NCBI GenBank assembly: GCA_039807745.1
Contig: JBDHRV010000001.1
Coordinates: 39,037 to 103,036, forward strand
DNA length: 64,000 bases
Direction: 5' to 3'
DNA from: JAEUMW01 sp039807745
Lineage (GTDB): Bacteria > Pseudomonadota > Gammaproteobacteria > Burkholderiales > JAEUMW01
Shown piece after piece: positions 53,638 through 61,513 of the stretch. The position numbers were made by a program, and so were the translations under genes. Position 1 is the stretch's first letter. Each line of letters opens with the position of its first letter. The notes under the pieces were generated by a model that searched no databases, was not told the origin of the DNA, and saw only the letters and a program-made list of their open reading frames with translations.

Positions 53638-54537
53638 ATGTTGACCCGGATCGGCTTCGGGCTGCTCTGGCTCTGCCACTTCCTGCCCCTGGGCGCGCTC
53701 ACAGCGGTCGGCGATTTTGCGGGCGCGGTCGGCTACCATCTCGCGCCGGCGCGGCGGCGCATCGGCCGGGTGAACCTCGCGCTGTGCTTTCCGAATCTCT
53801 CGGCGCGCGAGCGCGAGCAACTCCTGAAGCGCCACTTCCGTGCGTTCGGGCGTGCCGTGTTCGAGCGCGGCGTGATGTTCTGGGGCTCGAAGGCGCGCAT
53901 CCAGGACACGGTGCAGGTGGAAGGCATCGAGCACTTCCTGTCCCGGAAAGGGAAACCCCTCATCATCTTCGCGCCGCACTTCGTCGGGGTCGACATGGCG
54001 GCGGCGCGGCTCGGGACCGAGCACCGCGCCTGCGGCATGTACGCGCGCCAGAGCAACAGCATTGCCGACGGGATACTCGCGCGCGGCCGCAACCGCTTCG
54101 GCAACGCGGTGCTGTTCGCGCGGCACGAGGGGCTGCTGCCCGTCCTGCAGGCGATGAAAGAGGGACTGCCGTTCCTGTATTCGCCCGACATGGACTTCGG
54201 CGCACCGCACTCGATCTTCGTCCCGTTCTTCGGCGTTCCGGCCGCGACCACCACGGGGTTGTCGGTGATCGCACGGGTCACGCGGGCGCAGGTGCTCCCG
54301 CTTGTCGTGGCGCAGCGTCCGGGGCGCGCCGGCTACGTCGCCCGCATTCTGCCGCCGCTTCCCGATTTCCCCAGCGCCGACCCCGAGGCCGACACGCGCC
54401 GGATGAACGCGTTCATCGAGGCACGCATCCTCGAAATGCCCGAGCAATACCATTGGCTGCACAAGCGCTTCAAGACCCGCCCCGCCGGCGAGCCGGACCC
54501 CTACCAGCGCGCCGCTCCTGCCGCGGCCCCGTCGTGA
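53638..54537 (+). CDS. lpxL: Lipid A acyltransferase, LpxL/HtrB family
   Basis: 299 residues. An N-terminal hydrophobic segment anchors it in the inner membrane (FGLLWLCHFLPLGAL). The acyltransferase motif HX4D is in IFAPHFVGVDMA, followed by FLYSPDMDFG and a basic region. It adds secondary acyl chains to lipid A. It closes the gnnA-gnnB-lpxA-lpxL order, so the whole cassette serves lipid A. In related genomes two such genes often sit here between metK and dapF; only one is present. Confidence 0.85.
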   Translation: MLTRIGFGLLWLCHFLPLGALTAVGDFAGAVGYHLAPARRRIGRVNLALCFPNLSAREREQLLKRHFRAFGRAVFERGVMFWGSKARIQDTVQVEGIEHFLSRKGKPLIIFAPHFVGVDMAAARLGTEHRACGMYARQSNSIADGILARGRNRFGNAVLFARHEGLLPVLQAMKEGLPFLYSPDMDFGAPHSIFVPFFGVPAATTTGLSVIARVTRAQVLPLVVAQRPGRAGYVARILPPLPDFPSADPEADTRRMNAFIEARILEMPEQYHWLHKRFKTRPAGEPDPYQRAAPAAAPS

Positions 54538-55202
54538 TGGACCGAGTACCGGAACCGGAACTGATGGACGAGCCCGCCCAGGCGCTCGCCTACGCGTGCG
54601 CCGACTTCAGCGCGCCGCACGACGCCTTCGTCGCACGCTTTCGGCGGTGCTTTCCCGACTTCGGCGGGGGCGCGGTGCTCGATCTCGGCTGCGGTCCGGC
54701 GGACGTAACGCTGCGCTTCGCGCGCGCCTACCCGCAGGCGCAGGTTACGGGTGTCGACGGTGCAGAGGCGATGCTCGCGCTCGGTCGCCAAGCGGTCGCC
54801 GCGGCGGGACTGACTCGGCGCGTCCGCCTGCTGCACCGGCGGCTGCCGGCGGAGGACCTGGGCGGCTCGGCGTACGCCGCGGTGATCAGCAACAGTCTGC
54901 TGCATCATCTCGCCGACCCGCTCGTCCTGTGGGACGCGGTGCGCACAGGCGCGGCTGCCGCGGCGGCAGTGTTCGTGATGGATCTGCTGCGCCCGCCGTC
55001 GCGGGACGCGGCGGCGGCTCTGGTGGATCTGCATGCCGGGGACGCCCCCGAGGTGCTGCGCCGCGATTTCCTCAATTCCCTGCTCGCCGCGTTTCGGCCC
55101 GAGGAGGTGAGATCGCAGCTCGCAGCCGCGGGACTGTCGGGGATGCGGGTCGAGGTCGCGAGCGACCGGCACCTGATCGCCTATGGCCGTATCATGCAGT
55201 GA
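54537..55202 (+). CDS. SAM-dependent methyltransferase, class I
   Basis: 221 residues from the ATG at 54537, overlapping the lpxL stop by one base; a GTG at 54534 would give a GTGA overlap. SAM motif I is VLDLGCGPADVTLRF, motif II VTGVDGAEAML, and SNSLLHHLADP follows. The C-terminal half is less conserved. Substrate is unknown; tight coupling to lpxL suggests an envelope target, but housekeeping small-molecule methylation is equally possible. dapF begins 18 bp later. Confidence 0.75.
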   Translation: MDRVPEPELMDEPAQALAYACADFSAPHDAFVARFRRCFPDFGGGAVLDLGCGPADVTLRFARAYPQAQVTGVDGAEAMLALGRQAVAAAGLTRRVRLLHRRLPAEDLGGSAYAAVISNSLLHHLADPLVLWDAVRTGAAAAAAVFVMDLLRPPSRDAAAALVDLHAGDAPEVLRRDFLNSLLAAFRPEEVRSQLAAAGLSGMRVEVASDRHLIAYGRIMQ

Positions 55203-55220
55203 GCGACGGATCCGAAGGTC

Positions 55221-56051
55221 ATGCGACTGAAATTCACGAAGATGGAAGGGCTCGGCAATGACTTCGTGGTGATCGACGCGACGGCACGGCCGGTCGATCT
55301 CACGCGCGACCAGCTGCGCCGCCTGGCCGACCGGCATTTCGGTGTCGGCTGCGATCAGGTCCTGCAGGTCGAGGCACCGCGTCGCCCCGATACGGACTTC
55401 TTCTATCGCATCTTCAACGCCGATGGCGGCGAGGCCGCGCAGTGCGGCAACGGTGCCCGCTGCTTCGTGCGCTTCGTGCGCGACAAGGGGCTCACCGCGA
55501 AGCGCACGATCCGCGTCGAAACCGGCGCGGGCATCATCACGCCGCGCCTCGAAGACGACGGGGACGTCACCGTGGACATGGGTGCCCCCATCTTCGAGCC
55601 CGCCCGCGTACCGTTCCTCGCCGCGGCGCAGGCGCTCACCTACCGGATCCCGCTGCCGCAGCGCGAGGTCGAGGTGAGCGTGCTGTCGATGGGCAATCCG
55701 CACGCGGTCGAACTGGTGGCCGACGTCGACACGGCGCCGGTCGAGAGCGACGGGCCACGGCTCGAATCGCACCCTCTGTTTCCGCAGCGGGTGAATGCCG
55801 GCTTCATGCAGGTGGTGGATCGCCATCGGATCCGGTTGCGCGTCTTCGAACGCGGCGCTGGCGAGACGCTCGCCTGCGGTACCGGTGCCTGCGCGGCAGG
55901 GGTGGCAGGCATTTCGCGAGGTCTCCTCGACTCGCCGGTGCGGGTGGGCACGCGCGGTGGCGAGCTCGTCGTCGCGTGGGCGGGCGATGCCGCACCGGTG
56001 CTGATGACAGGGCCCGCCCGCACGGTGTTCGAGGGCGAAATCGAGCTTTGA
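55221..56051 (+). CDS. dapF: Diaminopimelate epimerase
   Basis: 276 residues. It starts with the typical [16 protein letters not shown]. The two catalytic cysteines lie in [10 protein letters not shown] (about residue 75) and [13 protein letters not shown] (about 217). It interconverts LL- and meso-diaminopimelate for lysine and peptidoglycan synthesis. AAGG precedes the ATG. In many Betaproteobacteria dapF is followed by a DUF484 gene and xerC, as here. Confidence 0.95.
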   Translation: MRLKFTKMEGLGNDFVVIDATARPVDLTRDQLRRLADRHFGVGCDQVLQVEAPRRPDTDFFYRIFNADGGEAAQCGNGARCFVRFVRDKGLTAKRTIRVETGAGIITPRLEDDGDVTVDMGAPIFEPARVPFLAAAQALTYRIPLPQREVEVSVLSMGNPHAVELVADVDTAPVESDGPRLESHPLFPQRVNAGFMQVVDRHRIRLRVFERGAGETLACGTGACAAGVAGISRGLLDSPVRVGTRGGELVVAWAGDAAPVLMTGPARTVFEGEIEL

Positions 56052-56178
56052 CCCGGTTCCCGGCAATACTTAATCCAATACTCTAAGATCGAAGCTGTAA
56101 TCTGCTGTTTTACGGCAAAGATTGCCCTCCTGTGTTAAATTCCGATCCAACCCGCACTCGCACGCAAGAGAGTCCCGC
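56052..56178 (+). promoter_or_regulatory. AT-rich gap with small hairpin between dapF and DUF484 gene
   Basis: The 127-bp gap is AT-rich compared with its surroundings. It contains a perfect small hairpin, GGCAA (56114-56118) AGA TTGCC (56122-56126), and TTAAAT shortly after it. A promoter for DUF484-xerC is likely here, but I cannot place a convincing -35/-10 pair. Confidence 0.3.
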
Positions 56179-56829
56179 ATGAAGTCAGAACAGGTCGCCG
56201 CGTACCTCCGGGAACATCACGAGTTCTTCGAGGAATATGCGGATCTGCTAGCCGACATCTACATTCCGCACCCGCACGGTGGTCGCGCCATTCCAATCTC
56301 CGAGCGCCAGATCCTCACGCTGCGCGAGAAGAACCGGGCGCTGGAATCCAAGTTGAAGGAGCTGATCGACTTCGGCGAGGAGAACGATGCCATCGGCGAG
56401 CGCCTGCACCGCCTGACGGTCGCACTCATTGGTGCACGGGATTTCGATGCCGTGCTGCACGATCTGTACTTTCATCTGCGCGAGGATTTCGCCGTGCCGC
56501 ACGTAGCGCTCAGGCTGTGGCCGGCAGAGCACGGCGAGCGCGAGGAGTTTCGCGACGCTGGCGAGGAGGTGCGCATGTTCACCGAGAGCCTGGCGGGAGC
56601 CTATTGCATCGGTCATGCGATGTTCGACACGGCCGCGTGGTTCGGCGAGGACGGCGCCCGGCTGCGCTCGTTCGCCTACGTTGCGCTCAAGGGCACGGTG
56701 GTCAGCGGGCTGCTGGTGCTGGCGAGCGAGGATCCGCAGCGCTTCTATCCCGAGATGGGTACGCTCTATCTCAAGCGGCTGGCGGAGACGGCGGCCGCGG
56801 CCATGCAGCGGGTGCGCGCCGGCGCGTGA
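56179..56829 (+). CDS. DUF484 (GAF-like) protein
   Basis: 216 residues from the ATG at 56179. The N-terminal VAAYLREHHEFFEEYADLLADIYIPHPHGG and SERQILTLREKNRALESKLKEL (a short coiled coil) followed by a GAF-like domain are diagnostic of DUF484. The family is of unknown function and lies between dapF and xerC in many Proteobacteria. It ends 19 bp before the xerC start. Confidence 0.88.
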   Translation: MKSEQVAAYLREHHEFFEEYADLLADIYIPHPHGGRAIPISERQILTLREKNRALESKLKELIDFGEENDAIGERLHRLTVALIGARDFDAVLHDLYFHLREDFAVPHVALRLWPAEHGEREEFRDAGEEVRMFTESLAGAYCIGHAMFDTAAWFGEDGARLRSFAYVALKGTVVSGLLVLASEDPQRFYPEMGTLYLKRLAETAAAAMQRVRAGA

Positions 56830-56848
56830 TGCGTGCGAAGGCGGCGTG

Positions 56849-57787
56849 GTGAGCGCCCCCACCCCCGAGAGCGTTGAGCCCGCCTCGGGCGCGCTCGAAG
56901 CCGAGAGATTCCTGCAGGGGTTCGTGTCCCACCTCGACCACGAACGGCGCTTGAGTTCGCTCACACGCGTCAACTATCTGCGCGACATACGCCTGCTCCT
57001 CGCGCGCACCGGCGCTCTGTCTCTGTGTCTCGTGGACGTGCGGCCGCACCACGTGCGGCGGTTCGTCGCCGACCTGCACGGCAAGGGTCTGGGCGGTCGC
57101 AGCCTAGCGCGGGTGCTGTCTTCGTGGCGCGCGTTCTACCGCTATCTCGCACGCGATCACGGATTCGCGGTGAACCCGTGTCTCGGCGTGCGGGCGCCGA
57201 AAGCGCCGCGCAATCTGCCGCGCGCGCTTTCGCCCGATGAAGCACGGCAGCTGCTCGAGGCGAGCGCGACGACGCCGCTCGAGCTGCGCGATCGCGCGAT
57301 GTTCGAGCTGTTCTATTCCTCCGGCTTGCGGCTGTCGGAGCTCGTCGGGCTCGAACTCGCACGTCTGGATTTCGCGCAGGGCATGGTGGAAGTGATCGGC
57401 AAGGGACGCAAGACCCGCATCGTGCCTGTCGGCGCGGCGGCGCTGGCGGCGATCCGGGCATGGTTCCCGGCGCGCGAACAGTGGGCGAAGAGCGACTCGC
57501 GCGCGCTGTTCATCGACCGCGCCGGCACGCCGCTCGCGCCGCGCACCGTGCAGACGCGGCTGCACCGCTGGGCCTTGAAGCAGGGGCTTGCGCCGCGCGT
57601 GCATCCGCACATGCTGCGGCATTCGTTCGCATCGCACCTGCTGCAGTCGAGCGGCGATCTGCGCGCCGTGCAGGAGCTGCTGGGCCATTCCAGCATCACG
57701 ACCACACAGGTCTACACGCATCTCGATTTCCAGTACCTCGCGAAAGCCTACGACGCATCCCACCCCCGCGCCAAACGCAGGAGCTGA
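56849..57787 (+). CDS. xerC: Tyrosine recombinase XerC
   Basis: 312 residues from the GTG at 56849 (a second GTG sits three bases earlier). The N-terminal SAM-like domain covers about 20-110. Catalytic residues are Arg in SSGLRLSELV, Lys in VIGKGRKTRI, His-x-x-Arg in HMLRHSFASHLL, His in LGHSSITTT and the nucleophile Tyr in QVYTHLDF. It resolves chromosome dimers at dif with XerD. The place after DUF484 is the standard one for XerC and argues against an integrase; no attachment site repeats are visible. Confidence 0.92.
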   Translation: MSAPTPESVEPASGALEAERFLQGFVSHLDHERRLSSLTRVNYLRDIRLLLARTGALSLCLVDVRPHHVRRFVADLHGKGLGGRSLARVLSSWRAFYRYLARDHGFAVNPCLGVRAPKAPRNLPRALSPDEARQLLEASATTPLELRDRAMFELFYSSGLRLSELVGLELARLDFAQGMVEVIGKGRKTRIVPVGAAALAAIRAWFPAREQWAKSDSRALFIDRAGTPLAPRTVQTRLHRWALKQGLAPRVHPHMLRHSFASHLLQSSGDLRAVQELLGHSSITTTQVYTHLDFQYLAKAYDASHPRAKRRS

Positions 57788-57903
57788 GCCAGGGACGGCG
57801 AATGCCATGGTGCTGCGGCGCGCGCGGGTATACGCGCAAGAGCACGGGCACAGCGCTTGCTCATGGTTGGATGCCCTTATGACAACGCTGGAGGTTTCTA
57901 GAA

Positions 57904-58089
57904 ATGTCTCGCATCAGATATCGCATCTTCACCGAGCGTGGCAATTCGCGCACGCCTGCCCCGTTCGACCAGGGGCTGAAGGACTCGCAGCACGATGGCA
58001 AGTCGCTCGGCCACGCCGACCTGACGGATCGCAAGCCCGTGAACGAGCGCGACGAGATCGCCGCGAGCGTGGTGCTGGGTTACAACTAG
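57904..58089 (+). CDS. Small hypothetical protein
   Basis: 61 residues, charged and hydrophilic, with no signal peptide or membrane segment and no family I recognise. It is supported as a gene by GGAGG at 57890-57894, nine bases before the ATG, and by codon use that strongly favours G/C in the third position, as in its neighbours. It sits alone between xerC and the Fur-family gene. A GCGGCG/CGCCGC hairpin at 58097-58111 follows its stop. Confidence 0.5.
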   Translation: MSRIRYRIFTERGNSRTPAPFDQGLKDSQHDGKSLGHADLTDRKPVNERDEIAASVVLGYN

Positions 58090-58277
58090 AATCGCAGCGG
58101 CGTCCCGCCGCGCGCTCCCCCGCCTCGCTCCCGGTCATCTGGAACCGGCTCTCGCCAGATTGGAGCGACGGCGCAGTTTCGGCCACGCTCGTGGCAGCCG
58201 ACTCGATCGCTCCGGCATCCTCGCTGTTCAATCCCACCTGATGTCACATATCGCCCGCACGTAGCGGGGCGGTCGCT

Positions 58278-58306
58278 GCAACTCAGTTGCTTCGAAGAAC
58301 GCTTCG
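58278..58306. promoter_or_regulatory. Tandem inverted repeats before the Fur-family regulator
   Basis: GCAAC TCA GTTGC (58278-58290) is a perfect inverted repeat; immediately after it CGAAG (58293-58297) AACG CTTCG (58302-58306) forms a second. Both lie 38-66 bp before the regulator start, in the promoter zone. They do not match the classic Zur or Fur box as I know it, so autoregulation is a guess from position. Confidence 0.4.
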
Positions 58307-58343
58307 TGTTCCAATTGCCGGTTTGACTCTTGGCTGCAATCGC

Positions 58344-58796
58344 GTGCGCGTGCCCAGAAAAACAGCGGAAGACCTGATCCGTTCGACCGGTGAGCGGATC
58401 ACGGCTGCGCGCGTGGAGATCCTGTCGCTGCTGCTGGCGGCGCCGCGCGCGCTGGCCCACCGCGAGATCGAGGATGGTCTCGACGCGTCGCTCGCCATCG
58501 ATCGCGTCACGGTGTACCGCGTGCTCGAGTGGCTGACGGACCAGAACCTCGCGCACAAGATTTCGGCGGACGACCGCGTGTGGCGCTTCAATGCGGTGCC
58601 GGCCGCGCACGAGCGTCAGCATGCGCATTTCCATTGCACCGCCTGCGGAGAGGTGATCTGCCTGGAGGATCTCGCGCCGGATATCCGGCCGCGCCTGCCG
58701 GCCGGCTACGCGCCGCAATCGCTGGAAGTCACCATCAAGGGGCTGTGCAGTGTCTGCGGCGGGGCGCGGCGGCGCGAGCGCAAGAGGGTGCCATGA
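58344..58796 (+). CDS. zur: Fur-family regulator, probably Zur-like
   Basis: 150 residues from the GTG at 58344; a GTG at 58350 is equally plausible, and no clear ribosome-binding site decides. The winged-helix N-terminus has ALAHREIEDGLD and IDRVTVYRVLEWLTDQNL. The C-terminus has the metal ligands HAHFHCTACGEVICLED (Cys98/Cys101) and GLCSVCGG (Cys135/Cys138), the four-cysteine structural zinc site of Fur/Zur proteins. It overlaps the COG0523 gene by 4 bp (ATGA), which is the reason I favour Zur over Fur or PerR. It probably represses zinc-uptake genes when zinc is plentiful. Confidence 0.75.
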   Translation: MRVPRKTAEDLIRSTGERITAARVEILSLLLAAPRALAHREIEDGLDASLAIDRVTVYRVLEWLTDQNLAHKISADDRVWRFNAVPAAHERQHAHFHCTACGEVICLEDLAPDIRPRLPAGYAPQSLEVTIKGLCSVCGGARRRERKRVP

Positions 58797-59881
58797 CCGA
58801 GTCGACCGCTGGGCGCACTTTGATTCCGGTGTCGCTACTCACGGGCTTTCTCGGCAGCGGCAAGACGACGCTGCTCAACCAGGCGCTGCGCCAGACGGCG
58901 CTCGCCGACAGCGCCGTGCTCGTGAACGAGGTCGGATCCATCGGCCTCGATCATCATCTCGTGCGCAGCGCCAAGCCGGATGTCGTGCTGCTCGAGGGCG
59001 GCTGCCTGTGCTGCACGGTGCGCGGCGAGCTCACCGACACCCTGCGCGATCTGCTGTTCAAGCGCGGTCGCGACGGCATCCCGAAGTTCGATCGGGTGCT
59101 GATCGAAACGACCGGGCTCGCCGATCCCGCGCCGATCCTGCAAAGTCTCACGTCCGATCCGATCGTCGCCCAGCACTACCGGCTGGATGGGGTGGTCACC
59201 ACCGTGGACGGCGTGCTCGGGATGCGCGAGCTCGACCGCCATTTCGAGTCGGTCAAGCAGGCTGCGGTGGCCGACCGCATCGTGCTCACGAAATGCGACG
59301 CGGCGCAGCCCCCGGATCTCGACCGTCTCGAGGCGCGTTTGCGCGAGCTCAATCCCGGCGCACCGATCTACCGCTCCGAGCATGGCCGCATCGATGCGGC
59401 GCTGCTCCTGAACGCCGGGCTCTTCGACCCCTCGCGCAAGATCCCGGACGTTGCCCGCTGGCTCGCCGCGTCCGCCTATCGACCGGTCAGCCGTGCTTCC
59501 GTGCTGCCGGCCCAGCCGGCGGAACGGCTGCCGGGACATGACGCGAGCATTCACTCGTTCACGCTGAGCTTCGATCAGCCCATCCCCTGGACCGGGCTCG
59601 TCGCCGCGATGGAGATGCTGCTTTCGTTTCGCGGCGAAGACCTGCTGCGCGTCAAGGGGATTCTCAACCTGGAAGGGCAGGCGCAGCCGATCGTGATGCA
59701 GTCGGTGCAGACCTTGCTCTATCCGCTCGCCAAGCTCGACGCGTGGCCCGACGACGACCGGCGGACACGGCTCGTGTTCATCGTCCGCGACATCGAGCCC
59801 GGGTTCGTGGAAGATGTCATCACCCAGTTCATCGACGCGGCGCGGGCGCCGGCGGTGGATACCGCAGACACCGAACCGTAG
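58793..59881 (+). CDS. COG0523 family GTPase, probable zinc metallochaperone
   Basis: 362 residues. The G3E-type GTPase shows Walker A in TGFLGSGKTTLL, NEVGSIGLDHHLV, the metal-binding GGCLCCTV (Cys71-Leu-Cys-Cys74), ETTGLADP and the base motif LTKCD. The C-terminal CobW_C domain is present. Members of this group next to Zur deliver zinc to client enzymes under shortage; other members serve cobalamin or nitrile hydratase. Translational coupling to the Fur-type gene and the zinc-independent DksA downstream point to zinc. Confidence 0.85.
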   Translation: MTESTAGRTLIPVSLLTGFLGSGKTTLLNQALRQTALADSAVLVNEVGSIGLDHHLVRSAKPDVVLLEGGCLCCTVRGELTDTLRDLLFKRGRDGIPKFDRVLIETTGLADPAPILQSLTSDPIVAQHYRLDGVVTTVDGVLGMRELDRHFESVKQAAVADRIVLTKCDAAQPPDLDRLEARLRELNPGAPIYRSEHGRIDAALLLNAGLFDPSRKIPDVARWLAASAYRPVSRASVLPAQPAERLPGHDASIHSFTLSFDQPIPWTGLVAAMEMLLSFRGEDLLRVKGILNLEGQAQPIVMQSVQTLLYPLAKLDAWPDDDRRTRLVFIVRDIEPGFVEDVITQFIDAARAPAVDTADTEP

Positions 59882-59944
59882 AGTGTTGCCGGGAGCGTGC
59901 CCTGCGACACCCAGGCACCCCAATGAATCGAATCGAGGCCCGAC

Positions 59945-60382
59945 ATGAGCGTATTGAGCGGCGTAAATCAAGAGACTTCCTTGACCCAGGCAGAGCTTCT
60001 GCGCATGGAAGCGGCCGATTACATGAACGACCGACAGCTCGCGTTCTTTCGCGAGCGCCTGCTCGAGCTCAAGGCCGAGATCGCGGCCAACCAGTCGGAG
60101 ACCGCCGAGCACCTGAAGGAGACCGTGACCGCGGCTGACCCCGCCGACCGCGCGACGCGCGAGGAGGAGCAGGCCATCGAGTTGCGCGCCCGCGAGCGTG
60201 AGCGCAAGCTGCTGCGAAAGATCGACCAGGCGCTGGAGCGCATCGCCGATCGCCGCTACGGGTACTGCGACGAGACCGGTGAGCCGATCGGTCTGGCGCG
60301 GCTGATCGCGCGGCCCACGGCAACGCTGTCGGTGGAAGCTCAGGAGCGTCGCGAACGGCGCGAGCGCGCGTTTGGCGGGTAG
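59945..60382 (+). CDS. dksA2: DksA-type RNA polymerase regulator lacking most zinc cysteines
   Basis: 145 residues. The coiled coil carries the DPADRATREEE tip (about 65-75) with the acidic residues that enter the polymerase secondary channel. In place of the four-cysteine zinc finger it has Cys108-Asp-Glu-Thr111 and Ser129-Val-Glu-Ala132, so only one ligand remains. This C-T-S-A pattern matches zinc-independent DksA2 forms, which replace normal DksA during zinc starvation. It starts 63 bp after the COG0523 gene. A normal DksA may exist elsewhere in the genome; I cannot see it. Confidence 0.85.
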   Translation: MSVLSGVNQETSLTQAELLRMEAADYMNDRQLAFFRERLLELKAEIAANQSETAEHLKETVTAADPADRATREEEQAIELRARERERKLLRKIDQALERIADRRYGYCDETGEPIGLARLIARPTATLSVEAQERRERRERAFGG

Positions 60383-60430
60383 ACCTCAGGCATCACCGGC
60401 GGTCCCGGCGCCCATGGAAGGAAGTGCGGC

Positions 60431-61486
60431 ATGATCATCGTCATGAATCTGAACGCGGGCGAGAGCGCGATCGAGGCCGTGATCCACAAGATCCGCGACT
60501 TCGGGCTCGACGTGAATGTGTCGCGCGGCACCGAGCGGGTCGTGATCGGCGCCATCGGCGATGAGCGCGCGCTGCCGGAAGAAGCCTTCTCCACCATGGC
60601 GGGCGTCGAGCAGGCGATCCACGTGTTGAAGCCGTACAAGATCGTCGCGCGCGAGTGGCACCCGCAGGACAGCACGGTTCGCGTGCACGGCATCCCCATC
60701 GGCGGGACCGCGGTGCAGATCATCGCCGGCCCGTGTTCCGTTGAAACGCCGGCGCAGATGGACCTTGCGGCCGCACAGGTGGCGGCCGCCGGCTGCCGGC
60801 TCATGCGCGGCGGCGCCTTCAAGCCGCGTACCAGTCCCTACGCCTTCCAGGGCCGGGGGACCGAGGGGCTGCAGATGTTCCGCGCGGCGGCCGACAAGCT
60901 CGGACTGCCGATCGTCACCGAGCTCATGGACGTGCGCATGCTCGACACCTTCCTCGAGTACGACGTCGACGTGATCCAGATCGGCACCCGCAACATGCAG
61001 AACTTTGATCTGCTGAAGGCGGTCGGCGGCGTGAACAAGCCGGTGATCCTGAAGCGCGGCATGTCGGCCACGATCTCGGAATGGCTGATGGCCGCCGAGT
61101 ACGTCGCGGCCGGCGGCAACCACGACATCATCTTCTGCGAGCGCGGCATCCGCACCTTCGAAACCGCGTATCGCAACGTGCTCGACGTGACCGCGATCCC
61201 GATGCTCAAGCGCGAGACGCATCTGCCCGTGATCGTCGATCCCTCGCACGCCGGCGGCAAAGCCTGGCTCGTGCCCGCGCTCGCGCATGCCGCGATCGCG
61301 GCCGGCGCCGACGGCTTGCTGGTGGAGATGCATCCGAACCCGTGCCAGGCGTGGTGCGACGCCGACCAGGCGCTCACGCCGCAGGAGCTCGCATCGCTCA
61401 TGGACTCGGTGGGCGCGGTCGCGTGCGCCCTGGGCCGAACGCTCGACCGCAGGGCGGAAGACGCGGTGCGAGCAGCAGGACAATGA
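60431..61486 (+). CDS. aroF: 3-Deoxy-7-phosphoheptulonate (DAHP) synthase, type I beta with N-terminal regulatory domain
   Basis: 351 residues. The first about 70 residues form a ferredoxin-like domain (MIIVMNLNAGESAIEAVIHK), as in the Thermotoga-type enzyme, where it gives feedback control. The barrel follows with AGPCSVET, RGGAFKPRTSPYAFQG, VIQIGTRNMQNF, LKRGMSATISEWL and the metal-site residues in DPSHAGGKAWLV. It makes DAHP from PEP and erythrose 4-phosphate, the first step of aromatic amino acid synthesis. It starts 48 bp after dksA2, inside the zinc cassette, so it may be a metal-flexible isozyme; that is inference. Confidence 0.9.
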   Translation: MIIVMNLNAGESAIEAVIHKIRDFGLDVNVSRGTERVVIGAIGDERALPEEAFSTMAGVEQAIHVLKPYKIVAREWHPQDSTVRVHGIPIGGTAVQIIAGPCSVETPAQMDLAAAQVAAAGCRLMRGGAFKPRTSPYAFQGRGTEGLQMFRAAADKLGLPIVTELMDVRMLDTFLEYDVDVIQIGTRNMQNFDLLKAVGGVNKPVILKRGMSATISEWLMAAEYVAAGGNHDIIFCERGIRTFETAYRNVLDVTAIPMLKRETHLPVIVDPSHAGGKAWLVPALAHAAIAAGADGLLVEMHPNPCQAWCDADQALTPQELASLMDSVGAVACALGRTLDRRAEDAVRAAGQ

Positions 61487-61513
61487 TCGCCGGAGCGGCG
61501 TTCTGGTGACGGC

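Noticed and set aside
56849..57787. Phage or island integrase
   Set aside because: The tyrosine recombinase follows dapF and DUF484, the fixed place of xerC, and no attachment repeats, tRNA or phage genes are nearby.
58090..58343. Classic Zur box (GTTATA-type palindrome) upstream of the Fur-family gene
   Set aside because: No AT-rich palindrome of that type is present. Only the GC-containing inverted repeats at 58278-58306 are seen.
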